DNA of 9,383 nt from Candidatus Hodarchaeota archaeon (GCA_016840305.1 JAEOSP010000673.1:1-9383); one strand, 5' to 3'; counted from the stretch's first letter, positions 1 to 6,987 are shown. The notes: a model not told the origin generated them from the letters alone. Numbers and translations are program-made.

Positions 1-13
1 CATAATTGAGTAA

Positions 14-121
14 TATAATCCTGATAGTATAGTTTTGTCTGGTGATCCACTGTTGAGGCTCAACCAGAACACAGAGGAAGCGACTATTATGAGTCTATTT
101 AAATTATACAGGAAGGATTGA
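14..121 (+). pseudogene. 3' tail of an unrecognised reading frame, partial or broken
   Basis: Thirty-five sense codons read through to TGA at 119-121 and have protein-like composition (SIVLSGDPLLRLNQN in the middle, KLYRKD at the end). The same frame is closed by a TAA at 11-13, so within this window it is not the simple continuation of a longer gene. It could be the end of a gene broken by a frameshift or stop, a sequencing error near the window edge, a small gene with a non-ATG start, or chance. The terminator-like hairpin that begins at its stop codon argues that a transcript really ends here. I do not recognise the family. Confidence 0.3.
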
Positions 122-141
122 TTTTCTTTAATCCTTCTTTT
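112..141 (+). terminator. Hairpin plus T-run over the stop of the left-edge frame
   Basis: GAAGGATT (112-119) and AATCCTTC (130-137) form a perfect 8-bp stem around a 10-nt loop, followed directly by TTTT (138-141). The TGA at 119-121 lies at the top of the stem. Archaeal termination mainly needs the U-tract, so the hairpin may only stabilise the 3' end. The position fits the end of a transcript entering from the left. Confidence 0.45.
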
Positions 142-585
142 ATGAAGGAGTTCTTTTATCAAACACCATTTTAGGAGCTCTAGTTATCCTTTACAACCAC
201 AGAACAATTTTTAAGAGATTTTGAAAGTTAATCAGTGAATTCTTCAGTAAATTCTATTTGTTCCTTGTCCGTATAAAACATTCTTGAAACTTAAGATTTC
301 TTCATTTTTGGCTTTTAAAAATTTTATTTTGTTTAATAAATAAATTTCTGTATACATTTCAGCTGATAAATGTGTTAAGAGGTTTAATGAGGATTTTCCA
401 TATTGTATTCGACTATTTGTTCATCTCAATGTTATTTTATTTATTTTTTGTTTGTTTCATTTATTCAAGAAAGATTAATAGCTGTAACAAGTTAACTTTC
501 TTCACTAGAATGCCTTTATTCTTCATAGTGGCTTAAATATTACCTTTCAATCATTTTTGCTTTTCAGGAGGGAGTGTCGAGAAAT
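142..585. other. AT-rich stretch without an intact gene
   Basis: About 440 bp of very AT-rich sequence with stops in every frame. The longest protein-like run I see is on the minus strand, open from 420 down to a TGA at 246-244 (58 sense codons, only internal ATG at 357-355), with residues such as HLSAEMYTEIYLL and VLYGQGTNRIY. A shorter minus-strand run upstream of it (reading MKNKGILVKK) is in a different frame. A run of this length is expected about once by chance in sequence this AT-rich, so I call it a possible eroded gene only. No RNA gene, repeat array or mobile-element end is visible. Confidence 0.4.
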
Positions 586-589
586 ATTC

Positions 590-599
590 TATATATAAA
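590..599 (+). promoter_or_regulatory. TATA box for the nurA-herA operon
   Basis: TATATATAAA is a strong archaeal TATA element. Initiation about 25 bp downstream would be near 620-626, giving a leader of about 50 nt before the TTG at 676. A second TATA-like run (CTATAAATT, 648-656) could instead start a nearly leaderless transcript. Confidence 0.5.
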
Positions 600-675
600 T
601 TGGAGATATTGAATCTAGGAGAGATTATAGATTTATCCAAGCTTTAACTATAAATTCAAGGATTTCAGTTCTTTC

Positions 676-1770
676 TTGACTGAGTTTTCAGAATTTCAAA
701 GTCGTAAACGGCAATTCTGTAAATCTTTAACAAGAGCGAATCCTACGTTCTCCCTATTACCAAATCATATTAAGAAAATGACTATTGACGAAGATTTTTT
801 CATATATACTGATCCACAGGATATAGCGGGGTTAACCATTGGCGGAGTTGATGGGGGGTATGTCTCGAAACCTCTTGTTGGTTATGATGTTCACTTTTTA
901 AGAGCAATTGCCGTTTATTCGACATTCACGAAGGGAAGCATTATTAACACTGTTTATTATCCTTCCATGAGTCCTAAGGTCTCAATTGAATTTATTGATA
1001 TTTCAAACTCCTCATTTGATTCAGAGAAAATTGGTTCTATCAGTAGATCGATTGCAGAACTTAGCATTGCAATTAAGGTCATTGAAAACTCACCGAAACA
1101 CATTGATATCTTGTTTATGGATGGAAGCCCTTATCTGAAGAATCTTGGACCATTAAATACTACTAGCTCTGGCCTTTATAAGAAATATTTGAATTTACTC
1201 TCAAACCTTGTATTCTTAGGTAGTGAAAAAAGAACAAAATTAGTATGGATTGTAAAAGATAGTCGAACAAATTTATTTACGTTATTTTTAGGCAAAGCTC
1301 TTACGCATATGTCGTCTAAAATCCCTGAATTACTTACAATTGATTATAGAGATATTATAAATAAAACCTGTGATATGGATTTATTTTATTACTTACTGGA
1401 TCTCAATATGCGTTCCTTCTCTCTATTAAGGGAGTTTCATATATCAGAGGAATTCAATCATATGTACCAATTTCTGAGTTTTTATGTTAAAACGGCTCAA
1501 TTTGATATTCCATTAAGAATAGAATGTTTTTTTCCTCGTAAGATTGGTGACCAGCAATTGATAAGAGAAATTGATCTTTTATCGGAGACGATTTTGCCTG
1601 TCTCTCAGTACAATCAAGAGTATGGAATCCCTGCTCCCATCGTTGAGGCAGATGCAAGAGTGAAAATTAAAGAAAATGAAATTAATGAATTCTTTCGTTT
1701 ATTTAAAACTTTTAATACCTTTCCTAGCGTTTCTCCTCGCAGGCGTGATCGATCACCATGGAAATTTTGA
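676..1770 (+). CDS. nurA: NurA-type 5'-3' nuclease
   Basis: NurA is a dimeric, manganese-dependent nuclease that binds the HerA hexamer and resects DNA ends before recombination. In this 364-residue protein the NurA-type acidic motifs are visible: VDGG at 58-61, MDGS at 148-151, and a conserved-looking core WIVKDSR near 193-199. Family identity is also supported by herA directly downstream. The only start before the conserved core is TTG at 676; no ATG or GTG lies between it and the in-frame stop at 628-630, and the next ATG is codon 35, uncomfortably close to the nuclease motif. The ribosome-binding signal is weak (AAGGAT at 658-663, 12 nt away). The C-terminus is basic and Ser/Arg-rich (SPRRRDRSPWKF). 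Many archaea carry mre11 and rad50 in this operon; they are absent here. NurA proteins diverge strongly, so the call leans partly on context. Confidence 0.83.
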   Translation: MTEFSEFQSRKRQFCKSLTRANPTFSLLPNHIKKMTIDEDFFIYTDPQDIAGLTIGGVDGGYVSKPLVGYDVHFLRAIAVYSTFTKGSIINTVYYPSMSPKVSIEFIDISNSSFDSEKIGSISRSIAELSIAIKVIENSPKHIDILFMDGSPYLKNLGPLNTTSSGLYKKYLNLLSNLVFLGSEKRTKLVWIVKDSRTNLFTLFLGKALTHMSSKIPELLTIDYRDIINKTCDMDLFYYLLDLNMRSFSLLREFHISEEFNHMYQFLSFYVKTAQFDIPLRIECFFPRKIGDQQLIREIDLLSETILPVSQYNQEYGIPAPIVEADARVKIKENEINEFFRLFKTFNTFPSVSPRRRDRSPWKF

Positions 1771-1778
1771 GTAAATTT

Positions 1779-1782
1779 GGAG
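1779..1782 (+). promoter_or_regulatory. Ribosome-binding site deciding the herA start
   Basis: GGAG lies 8 nt before ATG 1791 and just after the nurA stop (1768-1770). It favours 1791 over the upstream in-frame ATG at 1758, which has no such site in front of it. Confidence 0.6.
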
Positions 1783-1790
1783 TTATAAGA

Positions 1791-3281
1791 ATGGTAACAA
1801 TTGGACGTGTAATTTCAACAGCTACAACACCTAGTTTAGATAAAATTGATTTTGTTCTTGATAAATATGTTAAACATCAGATAGAACGTGGAATGTTTGT
1901 TGCTATTCATGATGAGAGAGAAGTAACAATTTTGGGGCTCATTACTGGGATTTTAAAACAAAACTCTTATTTTGAATCCACTCAGCTAAATATCCTAGTA
2001 AATCCTCCTCGTGAATTTGACGCGATTTTTCCAACGAAAGAGTGGGATGTTGTGATGATTGGGGTAAAACCCCTTGGGGAAATTCAACCTAATACATTGA
2101 AAGTTAGTAGAATGAAATATCCCGTCTCACCTGGTTCTAAGGTTGTGATTGCTTCGTCTTCGCAAGTCTCATCATTGCTAGGTTTGAATGCAGACGGGTT
2201 GTTTTTAGGAGTATTAGATCAAAATCAGGTTGAAATTCGCCCTGATTTTTCTCGATTATTACGCAAACATATAGCTATTCTTGCCATATCAGGAGCTGGC
2301 AAATCTTACGCAGCTTCAATACTCTTGGAAGAACTCTATAGTCGTGGTACGGCAGGAGTTTTAGTAATAGATCCGCATGGTGAATATAGTCAAATAATTT
2401 CCAGCTGGAATGAAAAAAAGAACGTTGAAATAATTGATGGTTCCTTTATATCTATTGGTGTTCCTGAGTTGTCCGCCTGGGAAATCTCGGAATTTATTCC
2501 CGAAATTTCTAGTGTCCAAACAAGAATCTTGGGTGGTATATTAGCAGATGTCAAAAAACAAAAGACTCTCTATGGTATTCAGGATATCATCAAACAGTTA
2601 GAGGTTGATGATATGATCAATATTCGTACCAAGGAAGCGTTAACTGGGTGGCTTCATTCATTAAGTACAACTTACTTATTTTCATCCAATAATTCTCCTA
2701 ACTTTTCAGATCTGATATCCCCAGGAAAGATTGTTGTTGTTGATCTATCCAAAATTTCTAATATTCGGAGTCGAAGGATTATTACACTCCATTTTTTGAA
2801 AAATCTATATCAACTCCGAACGCAAAACCTCATTCCTCCCCTGATATTTGTTATTGAAGAAGCTCATCAATTCTGCCCCGAACGGTCTCGATCTGTCTCC
2901 AAGAGAATTATCGAAACTATCGCACGAGAAGGAAGGAAGTTTTTCGCTTCATTATGTTTAATATCTCAACGACCAGTCAATATGTCAGTAACTGCACTTT
3001 CTCAGTGTAACACAAACCTAGTATTACGCATAAGAAATCCTTACGATCTTGATTTCATAGGCAGAACTTCTGAAAGCATAGATCGTTCTGCATTAAACAT
3101 GCTTCCAAGTTTAGACATAGGAGAAGCTTTACTTGTGGGAGAAGCTATAAATTTTCCCATTTTTTTTCGAGTACGAAAAAGGAATAATCATTTTTCTGAT
3201 AATACTCCAAATTTTGAAGAAATGGCAGAGAATTTTAAGAGAAGTTGGTCTCCAAAAGAATATCGGAAGCAGAAGATATAA
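1791..3281 (+). CDS. herA: HerA DNA translocase/helicase
   Basis: HerA is a hexameric FtsK/HerA-family ATPase that pumps DNA into the NurA nuclease. Counting from ATG 1791 (496 residues): an N-terminal HAS-barrel-like region (about 1-130; start GRVIS, GMFVAI), Walker A SGAGKS at 167-172, LVIDPHGEY at 191-199, Walker B FVIEEAH at 353-359 with the catalytic Glu pair, REGRKF at 379-384 (arginine-finger region) and sensor-like LISQRP at 390-395. All ATPase motifs are intact and the length is normal. I prefer ATG 1791 because GGAG at 1779-1782 sits 8 nt upstream and the protein then starts MVTIGRV, as HerA proteins usually do. An in-frame ATG at 1758 inside the end of nurA would add 11 residues. 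nurA stops at 1770, so the two genes are surely co-transcribed. Confidence 0.95.
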   Translation: MVTIGRVISTATTPSLDKIDFVLDKYVKHQIERGMFVAIHDEREVTILGLITGILKQNSYFESTQLNILVNPPREFDAIFPTKEWDVVMIGVKPLGEIQPNTLKVSRMKYPVSPGSKVVIASSSQVSSLLGLNADGLFLGVLDQNQVEIRPDFSRLLRKHIAILAISGAGKSYAASILLEELYSRGTAGVLVIDPHGEYSQIISSWNEKKNVEIIDGSFISIGVPELSAWEISEFIPEISSVQTRILGGILADVKKQKTLYGIQDIIKQLEVDDMINIRTKEALTGWLHSLSTTYLFSSNNSPNFSDLISPGKIVVVDLSKISNIRSRRIITLHFLKNLYQLRTQNLIPPLIFVIEEAHQFCPERSRSVSKRIIETIAREGRKFFASLCLISQRPVNMSVTALSQCNTNLVLRIRNPYDLDFIGRTSESIDRSALNMLPSLDIGEALLVGEAINFPIFFRVRKRNNHFSDNTPNFEEMAENFKRSWSPKEYRKQKI

Positions 3282-3344
3282 AATTTCCTTCTCTTGAAAA
3301 ACATCCAATTTAAAAATATCAGAGTAAAAAGCTCAAAACAGATA

Positions 3345-3358
3345 AAATTTATTATAAT
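3345..3358 (+). promoter_or_regulatory. TATA box for the small membrane-protein gene
   Basis: AAATTTATTATAAT is centred about 25 bp before ATG 3376. Archaeal initiation at that distance would place the transcript start at or beside the A of the start codon, so the mRNA would be leaderless. No Shine-Dalgarno sequence precedes the ATG, which agrees. Confidence 0.45.
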
Positions 3359-3375
3359 TTATCGAGATATCCATC

Positions 3376-3504
3376 ATGGCACTTTTTAATTGGTATTATG
3401 CAACGTTTATTGCAAGTATATTAGCAATCACATCACTGGGTTTAATTTTACTTTATCTACTCTTCTATAATGAAGATGAATTAGAAGAAGAAGAAGAAGA
3501 ATGA
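3376..3504 (+). CDS. Small single-pass membrane protein with acidic C-tail
   Basis: A 42-residue protein starting MALFNWYY. Residues 8-31 form one strongly hydrophobic segment (about 24 residues, long enough to span a membrane); residues 32-42 are almost purely acidic (NEDELEEEEEE). With no positive charges near the ends, the tail side is hard to predict: one might place the acidic tail outside by the positive-inside rule, but this is weak. The case for a real gene is the clean hydrophobic/charged layout, an ATG start, and a TATA box at exactly leaderless distance, between two strong genes and in their orientation. I do not recognise the family. Tiny one-helix proteins often serve as subunits of larger membrane complexes, but nothing here says which. 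Confidence 0.6.
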   Translation: MALFNWYYATFIASILAITSLGLILLYLLFYNEDELEEEEEE

Positions 3505-3512
3505 GCTGCCAG

Positions 3513-3526
3513 ATTTCGGTCGAAAT
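3513..3526. repeat. Short inverted repeat after the small gene
   Basis: ATTTCG (3513-3518) and CGAAAT (3521-3526) are perfect arms around GT, 8 bp after the stop of the small membrane-protein gene. As RNA it would fold as a 5-bp stem with a GGUC loop. It may be a transcript-end hairpin (a TTTTT run follows at about 3540) or chance; arms of this size recur by chance several times in a 9-kb window. Confidence 0.25.
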
Positions 3527-3644
3527 TTGGAAAACCTGATTTTTCATTTCAGATATTGCATATTCTCCAAGTCACATCGTTACACGATCAAATCTGTCAG
3601 ACAAATTCAGTCAAAACTCTTAAAGATTACTCTTATTCTCGTCC

Positions 3645-3662
3645 AAATATACTGTTTTATAG
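3645..3662 (+). promoter_or_regulatory. Promoter region of the eS1 gene
   Basis: AAATATA (3645-3651) and TTTTATAG (3655-3662) are TATA-like elements 27-44 bp before the TTG start. The first would start transcription near 3672, at the edge of the AAGGAG ribosome-binding site. Which one is used cannot be told from sequence; the upstream CTCTTAAAGATTA (3617-3629) is a third candidate with a longer leader. Confidence 0.3.
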
Positions 3663-3672
3663 TTAAAAAAAC

Positions 3673-3678
3673 AAGGAG
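3673..3678 (+). promoter_or_regulatory. Ribosome-binding site fixing the TTG start of eS1
   Basis: AAGGAG is one of the best Shine-Dalgarno matches in the window and lies 10 nt before TTG 3689. Other nearby GTG/TTG triplets (3682, 3685) are out of frame, so this supports the unusual TTG start. Confidence 0.65.
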
Positions 3679-3688
3679 CTAGTGTTGT

Positions 3689-4294
3689 TTGAGTCGTCGA
3701 TCCCGCTCGCCACGAAGAATGGTAGATAAATGGTCTGCAAAAGAATTATACAAAGTCTATAGCCCTCCAGGATTCCTTGAAGGTGAAGAGAGAATTGTTG
3801 GTGATACCATTGCAGATGAACCTGATAAACTTATTGGTCGAGTTATTGAGGTATCTTATGCAGATCTGAGTAATGATTACTCAAAGATGCATGTAAAATT
3901 AATGTTCCAAATAGTTAATGTAACTGGTAATGTTGCTCATACACGCTTTAAGGGACATTCTTATGCAAGAGACTATCTTAGATTTTTAGTAAGACGACGC
4001 AGAACTAGAATTGACAGTATCAGTACCGTCAAAACGAAAGATGGAGTTCCTTTTAGAATTACATCAACTGGTTTTACATTACAACGCTCTAAAACAAGTC
4101 AAAAAGATGCAATCAGACGTCGAATGCTTGAAATAGTTGAAACTAGAGCAAGTGAACTTGATAGTCAAGAATTCATTCAGGAGACAACTAATGGTAAACT
4201 CGGATCTCAAATTTATTTTCAATGTAAAAATATTTATCCTCTAAAGGGTGTAGAAATTCAAAAGAGCAGGATCCTTAAGCCCATCGTTAGTTAA
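3689..4294 (+). CDS. rps3ae: Small-subunit ribosomal protein eS1 (S3Ae)
   Basis: eS1 is an archaeal/eukaryal protein of the 30S platform near the mRNA exit and the 3' end of 16S rRNA. The 201-residue product is of normal length. Family features visible: DKWSAKELYKVYSPPGF near residues 13-29 (the DKW...Y..Y.P start of eS1), GRVIEVSYADL around 50-60, the KLMFQIVNV strand, then TRFKGHSYARDYLRFLVRRRRTRID (about 90-114) with its run of arginines, and the KTKDGVPFRI segment. Start is TTG at 3689. The first ten residues (MSRRSRSPRR) are a Ser/Arg extension. The gene faces the Pcc1 and nuclease genes and shares its stop tetranucleotide TTAA (4291-4294) with pcc1, so the 3' ends of both mRNAs must overlap if either reads on. 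Confidence 0.96.
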   Translation: MSRRSRSPRRMVDKWSAKELYKVYSPPGFLEGEERIVGDTIADEPDKLIGRVIEVSYADLSNDYSKMHVKLMFQIVNVTGNVAHTRFKGHSYARDYLRFLVRRRRTRIDSISTVKTKDGVPFRITSTGFTLQRSKTSQKDAIRRRMLEIVETRASELDSQEFIQETTNGKLGSQIYFQCKNIYPLKGVEIQKSRILKPIVS

Positions 4295-4524
4295 ATATCT
4301 TTATTTACTCTTTCCAGAATATCTTTACTCAATCTGTAAGATTCAAGTATATCGTTCACGGTAGCTATTGCTGTATCAATGTTTTGGACGTTCTTGATCT
4401 TTATCTCTACGTTAGAGTCAGTCCAGCTTGAGGAAATACTCATTGGCGGAGTTGTAAGATTATCTGGGGATAATGTTTCATGGATGATTTTTGTTTCCTC
4501 GGGGTTTTTATTAGAAATTGACAT
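4291..4524 (-). CDS. pcc1: KEOPS complex subunit Pcc1
   Basis: Pcc1 is the small dimerising subunit of the KEOPS complex, which with Kae1, Bud32 and Cgi121 makes t6A at position 37 of ANN-decoding tRNAs. The 77-residue product matches the usual Pcc1 size (about 75-90). Visible motifs: LSPDNLTTPPMSI (residues 18-30; Pcc1 proteins typically carry PDN here), an alternating strand VEIKIKN, and the closing helix TAIATVNDILESYRLSKDIL. It follows the DHH nuclease gene by 16 nt on the same strand and has no clear Shine-Dalgarno of its own, so it is likely translated from the same mRNA. The other KEOPS genes are not in the window. The short, divergent nature of the family leaves some doubt. Confidence 0.85.
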   Translation of the reverse strand: MSISNKNPEETKIIHETLSPDNLTTPPMSISSSWTDSNVEIKIKNVQNIDTAIATVNDILESYRLSKDILERVNKDI

Positions 4525-4540
4525 ATCTATATCTATTTTT

Positions 4541-5941
4541 CTAATGACCAGTTGACTCTACCTCCGCTATAAGTGTATTCACTGTGTCAACAAAGTTTTC
4601 CAGGTGATGAGTTTTGATAATTGCTCCTGCAGCTGATGAATGCCCACCTACTTCTGTAATAAATTCCAAGGTATTTACGGCTTTCACCAATATCTTATCA
4701 AGCTCGACTTCCTTCTTGAATGAATTATTTTTCCGCATACTGATCTTTAATCGAGTTTCATCAATAGTTGCACAGCTTAAAACAGGTTTTGATTTGTAAT
4801 CCTTTATCGAACTGATTACTGAGGTAATAGGTCCAATTAAGTTTTCATCAACGAGATTCCTTCCATCCAGAAAATAAATTTCTTTCTTATCTTGAATTTT
4901 TCCTTCTGATAGAAAGTGTTGTATTCCTTCTCCGATCTTCTTTGAGTATTTCTTCTTAATTGAACCGAGTTCATTCAATGCCTGTTGCCTATCGCCCATA
5001 CACAATGCAATTCCTACATCTGGATGGTTCAATCTTCCACACGCATTTAACCTGCTTGCGAAAACTCGAGCATCACCAAGAGATTTATTTTTCTCATCTA
5101 TTATTTGATAATCGTGTTTATATATCTCCTTAGAATCGACCATAAATCTAACAATCAGCTCTGATGCTAATTTTTTCTTTTCTGATTCATTTAAATCATG
5201 AAAAGTCTTCCTTCTTCCTTTATTTCCAGATGATAACCCAATTTCCCTTAGAAATAAACTGATTGAAACATCATCATTTAATTCGTCAATATTGAGACTT
5301 CTGAGAATCGTCAATAGATCACGGGATCTATCAAAGAACCATAATGTTAGATCATCTGTACAGACCTTGTTTTTAACTGCCTCAATTGCTATAAGTCGAT
5401 TTAACCCTATTAAAGACGAATTTTCTCCTTGATCCTGTCTATCTCCTAAAGCACCTATTATTGCGAGATGCCCAAGGTCTTTGTTTATTGGATTAATATT
5501 AATTGCAACGAAATAAGCTACTCCCGAACCGCTGATTGCATTTGTTCCGTCAATAGAATAAACGTGTGGGTTTATTAGTCTGATATTCTTTGGGAGGTCA
5601 TATTCATTCGGGATTGAATGATGATCGAGTATGAAAATCTGCACTGATTTTTCCCATTCAAGAAAAGCATCAATAACCCCTGATCCTAAATCACAAAAAA
5701 TTACTGCAGAATCCTGAGGGATAGCTTCCCTGAAGTTTTCTAGAAAAGAATATTCTAACCGCTGCAGTATCCGCAATATAAATGGTTTCTTTTCACGTTT
5801 TAAAGCAAGTGCTATAATAGATCCAGCTGTTAATCCATCTGGATCAAAATGAGTAATAATATAAATTGGAGATGATGACAGATTGACAATTTCTGAAGCT
5901 GCCAGTTCGCAAGCAGTGAAAAATGATTCTCGATCCTCCAT
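4541..5941 (-). CDS. RecJ-like DHH-family single-strand exonuclease (archaeal RecJ/GAN type)
   Basis: Archaeal RecJ-like proteins are DHH phosphoesterases; some (GAN) bind GINS at the replication fork in the place of eukaryotic Cdc45. The 466-residue product has all catalytic motifs: I HFDPDG at 31-36, II CDLGSG at 83-88, III LDHHS at 105-109, IV ALGDRQDQG at 164-172, and the C-terminal DHHA1 substrate loop GGHSSAAGA at 432-440. None of the metal-binding Asp/His residues is lost, so it should be an active nuclease rather than a Cdc45-like dead relative. ATG 5941 has a G-rich ribosome-binding site 4 nt upstream. It heads a two-gene unit with pcc1. Which archaeal RecJ paralogue it is, or whether it acts on RNA/nano-oligonucleotides instead, cannot be decided from motifs alone. 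Confidence 0.93.
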   Translation of the reverse strand: MEDRESFFTACELAASEIVNLSSSPIYIITHFDPDGLTAGSIIALALKREKKPFILRILQRLEYSFLENFREAIPQDSAVIFCDLGSGVIDAFLEWEKSVQIFILDHHSIPNEYDLPKNIRLINPHVYSIDGTNAISGSGVAYFVAININPINKDLGHLAIIGALGDRQDQGENSSLIGLNRLIAIEAVKNKVCTDDLTLWFFDRSRDLLTILRSLNIDELNDDVSISLFLREIGLSSGNKGRRKTFHDLNESEKKKLASELIVRFMVDSKEIYKHDYQIIDEKNKSLGDARVFASRLNACGRLNHPDVGIALCMGDRQQALNELGSIKKKYSKKIGEGIQHFLSEGKIQDKKEIYFLDGRNLVDENLIGPITSVISSIKDYKSKPVLSCATIDETRLKISMRKNNSFKKEVELDKILVKAVNTLEFITEVGGHSSAAGAIIKTHHLENFVDTVNTLIAEVESTGH

Positions 5942-5945
5942 CTTA

Positions 5946-5955
5946 CACCCCCCTT
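5946..5955 (-). promoter_or_regulatory. G-rich ribosome-binding site of the DHH nuclease gene
   Basis: On the minus strand AAGGGGGGTG ends 4 nt before the ATG at 5941. The six-G run is unusual in this AT-rich sequence, and it supports the chosen start. Confidence 0.6.
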
Positions 5956-5987
5956 AGAATTAACAGTCGAGGCCTTCGGAAAGCACC

Positions 5988-6020
5988 AACCTTTTTTTTT
6001 AAACCTTGAAACCTTAGGTT
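5988..6020 (-). promoter_or_regulatory. Candidate promoter of the DHH nuclease-pcc1 operon with AAGGTT repeats
   Basis: On the minus strand TTTAAAAAAAAAGG (about 6003-5990) could act as a TATA element and would start transcription near 5967, leaving a leader of about 25 nt. Three copies of AAGGTT (minus strand; plus positions 5988-5993, 6002-6007, 6010-6015) surround it, and the last is part of the palindrome AACCT-T-AGGTT (6010-6020). The palindrome might instead lie in the 3' end of the upstream coiled-coil transcript. Confidence 0.35.
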
Positions 6021-6063
6021 ACCAAGTAGAATTCCAAATAAATGCAAAATATCAATTCCGAAC

Positions 6064-6987
6064 CTAAATCAATCCTTTATCAATTAGCGTTCTGAATTCT
6101 TCGAATGACAACTTTCTCCCCTGGTCGAATTTTTTCTTAGCATCTTCAGTTTTGACTTTTAGTTTTTCTCGTCTCTCTTCATTTTGTTTTTTACGGAATT
6201 TTTGCTTATTCTTGCTTATAAATTGACGAGTTTTGTTAATTTCTCTGATGTGTGTGAGATATTCATTATGAATTAGATTCGCCTGTTTTTTGGCCTCAAG
6301 AAATTGCGCGTGAAGATCATCTGCTTGTTTTCTAAAAACATCGGCATTTTTGAATGCTTGGATCATAGTTTTGTGGTATAAGCGGCTTTCATGAGCTTTC
6401 GTCCGTAGATCTCTATCCAATCCTCTTAATTTTCCTCTCAGAACTCTTGTTCTATTGTAAATTGATTTTAAATCGCGAGAAAGAACATCTGACTCACGAG
6501 CTTCTCTAAATCTTTGCTCAAGCCTATTGATTTGATCTACAATATCTCTTTCATCATTAATTGCAAGATTTGAAGTTGTTTGCAGTTTCCATTCAAGATC
6601 CTGAATTTCCTTTCGAATTCTTTTCGTTGAAACATTTGATCTTCGTTTTGGAGGGGCTGTTTTATCTTGAGCTTGATTTAATTGTTCTTCAAATCGCTCT
6701 ATTTGCTCATTGAAGCTTTCAAGCTCTTTGAGCAGTATATTTTTCTTTTCTTTAATCTCGGAAATCAATTTATTACATTGATCCCGTTTTTCTCTCTCTT
6801 CTTTTGCTGTAACAATTAATTCTTTTACTTGTTCATTCAGTTGATTCCTTTTATTGGCAATAGTTGTCACTTTTCTGTTCAATTCTTCCCTTTGCTGTTT
6901 AATATCTCTAGCACTAGCCTCAATATTCGAAATTTTTAGAAGATTAGTTTCGATATCTTGATTTGAGGAGGGAGAATCTTCGTTCAT
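6064..6987 (-). CDS. Archaeal coiled-coil protein (COG1340-like)
   Basis: A 307-residue, almost wholly helical protein rich in Lys, Glu, Arg and Gln. A first coiled coil covers about 12-108, a proline-containing hinge with basic residues lies at 109-120 (TAPPKRRSNVS), then a second long coiled coil runs to about 285. The stretch LEWKLQTT (131-138) followed by DERDIVDQINRLE (145-157) is the signature I associate with the COG1340 archaeal coiled-coil family, as is the C-terminal LSFEEFRTLIDKGLI, which reads as an amphipathic end helix. The molecular role of COG1340 is not established; a distant likeness to eukaryotic Bfr1-type proteins has been noted for the family, and I treat that as a hypothesis. 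The gene lies between uS15 and the DHH nuclease on the same strand, with its own TATA box and 122-bp and 110-bp gaps around it. Confidence 0.78.
   Translation of the reverse strand: MNEDSPSSNQDIETNLLKISNIEASARDIKQQREELNRKVTTIANKRNQLNEQVKELIVTAKEEREKRDQCNKLISEIKEKKNILLKELESFNEQIERFEEQLNQAQDKTAPPKRRSNVSTKRIRKEIQDLEWKLQTTSNLAINDERDIVDQINRLEQRFREARESDVLSRDLKSIYNRTRVLRGKLRGLDRDLRTKAHESRLYHKTMIQAFKNADVFRKQADDLHAQFLEAKKQANLIHNEYLTHIREINKTRQFISKNKQKFRKKQNEERREKLKVKTEDAKKKFDQGRKLSFEEFRTLIDKGLI

Noticed and set aside
142..174. Ten-codon plus-strand frame beginning MKEFF
   Set aside because: Too short, in gene-free AT-rich sequence, without promoter or ribosome-binding site.
1758..1790. Longer HerA from ATG 1758 overlapping nurA
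   Set aside because: ATG 1791 has GGAG at 8 nt and gives the usual HerA N-terminus; the upstream ATG lacks such a site.
4614..4799. Plus-strand open frame of 61 codons
   Set aside because: It lies wholly inside the well-supported DHH nuclease gene on the other strand and has no family resemblance.
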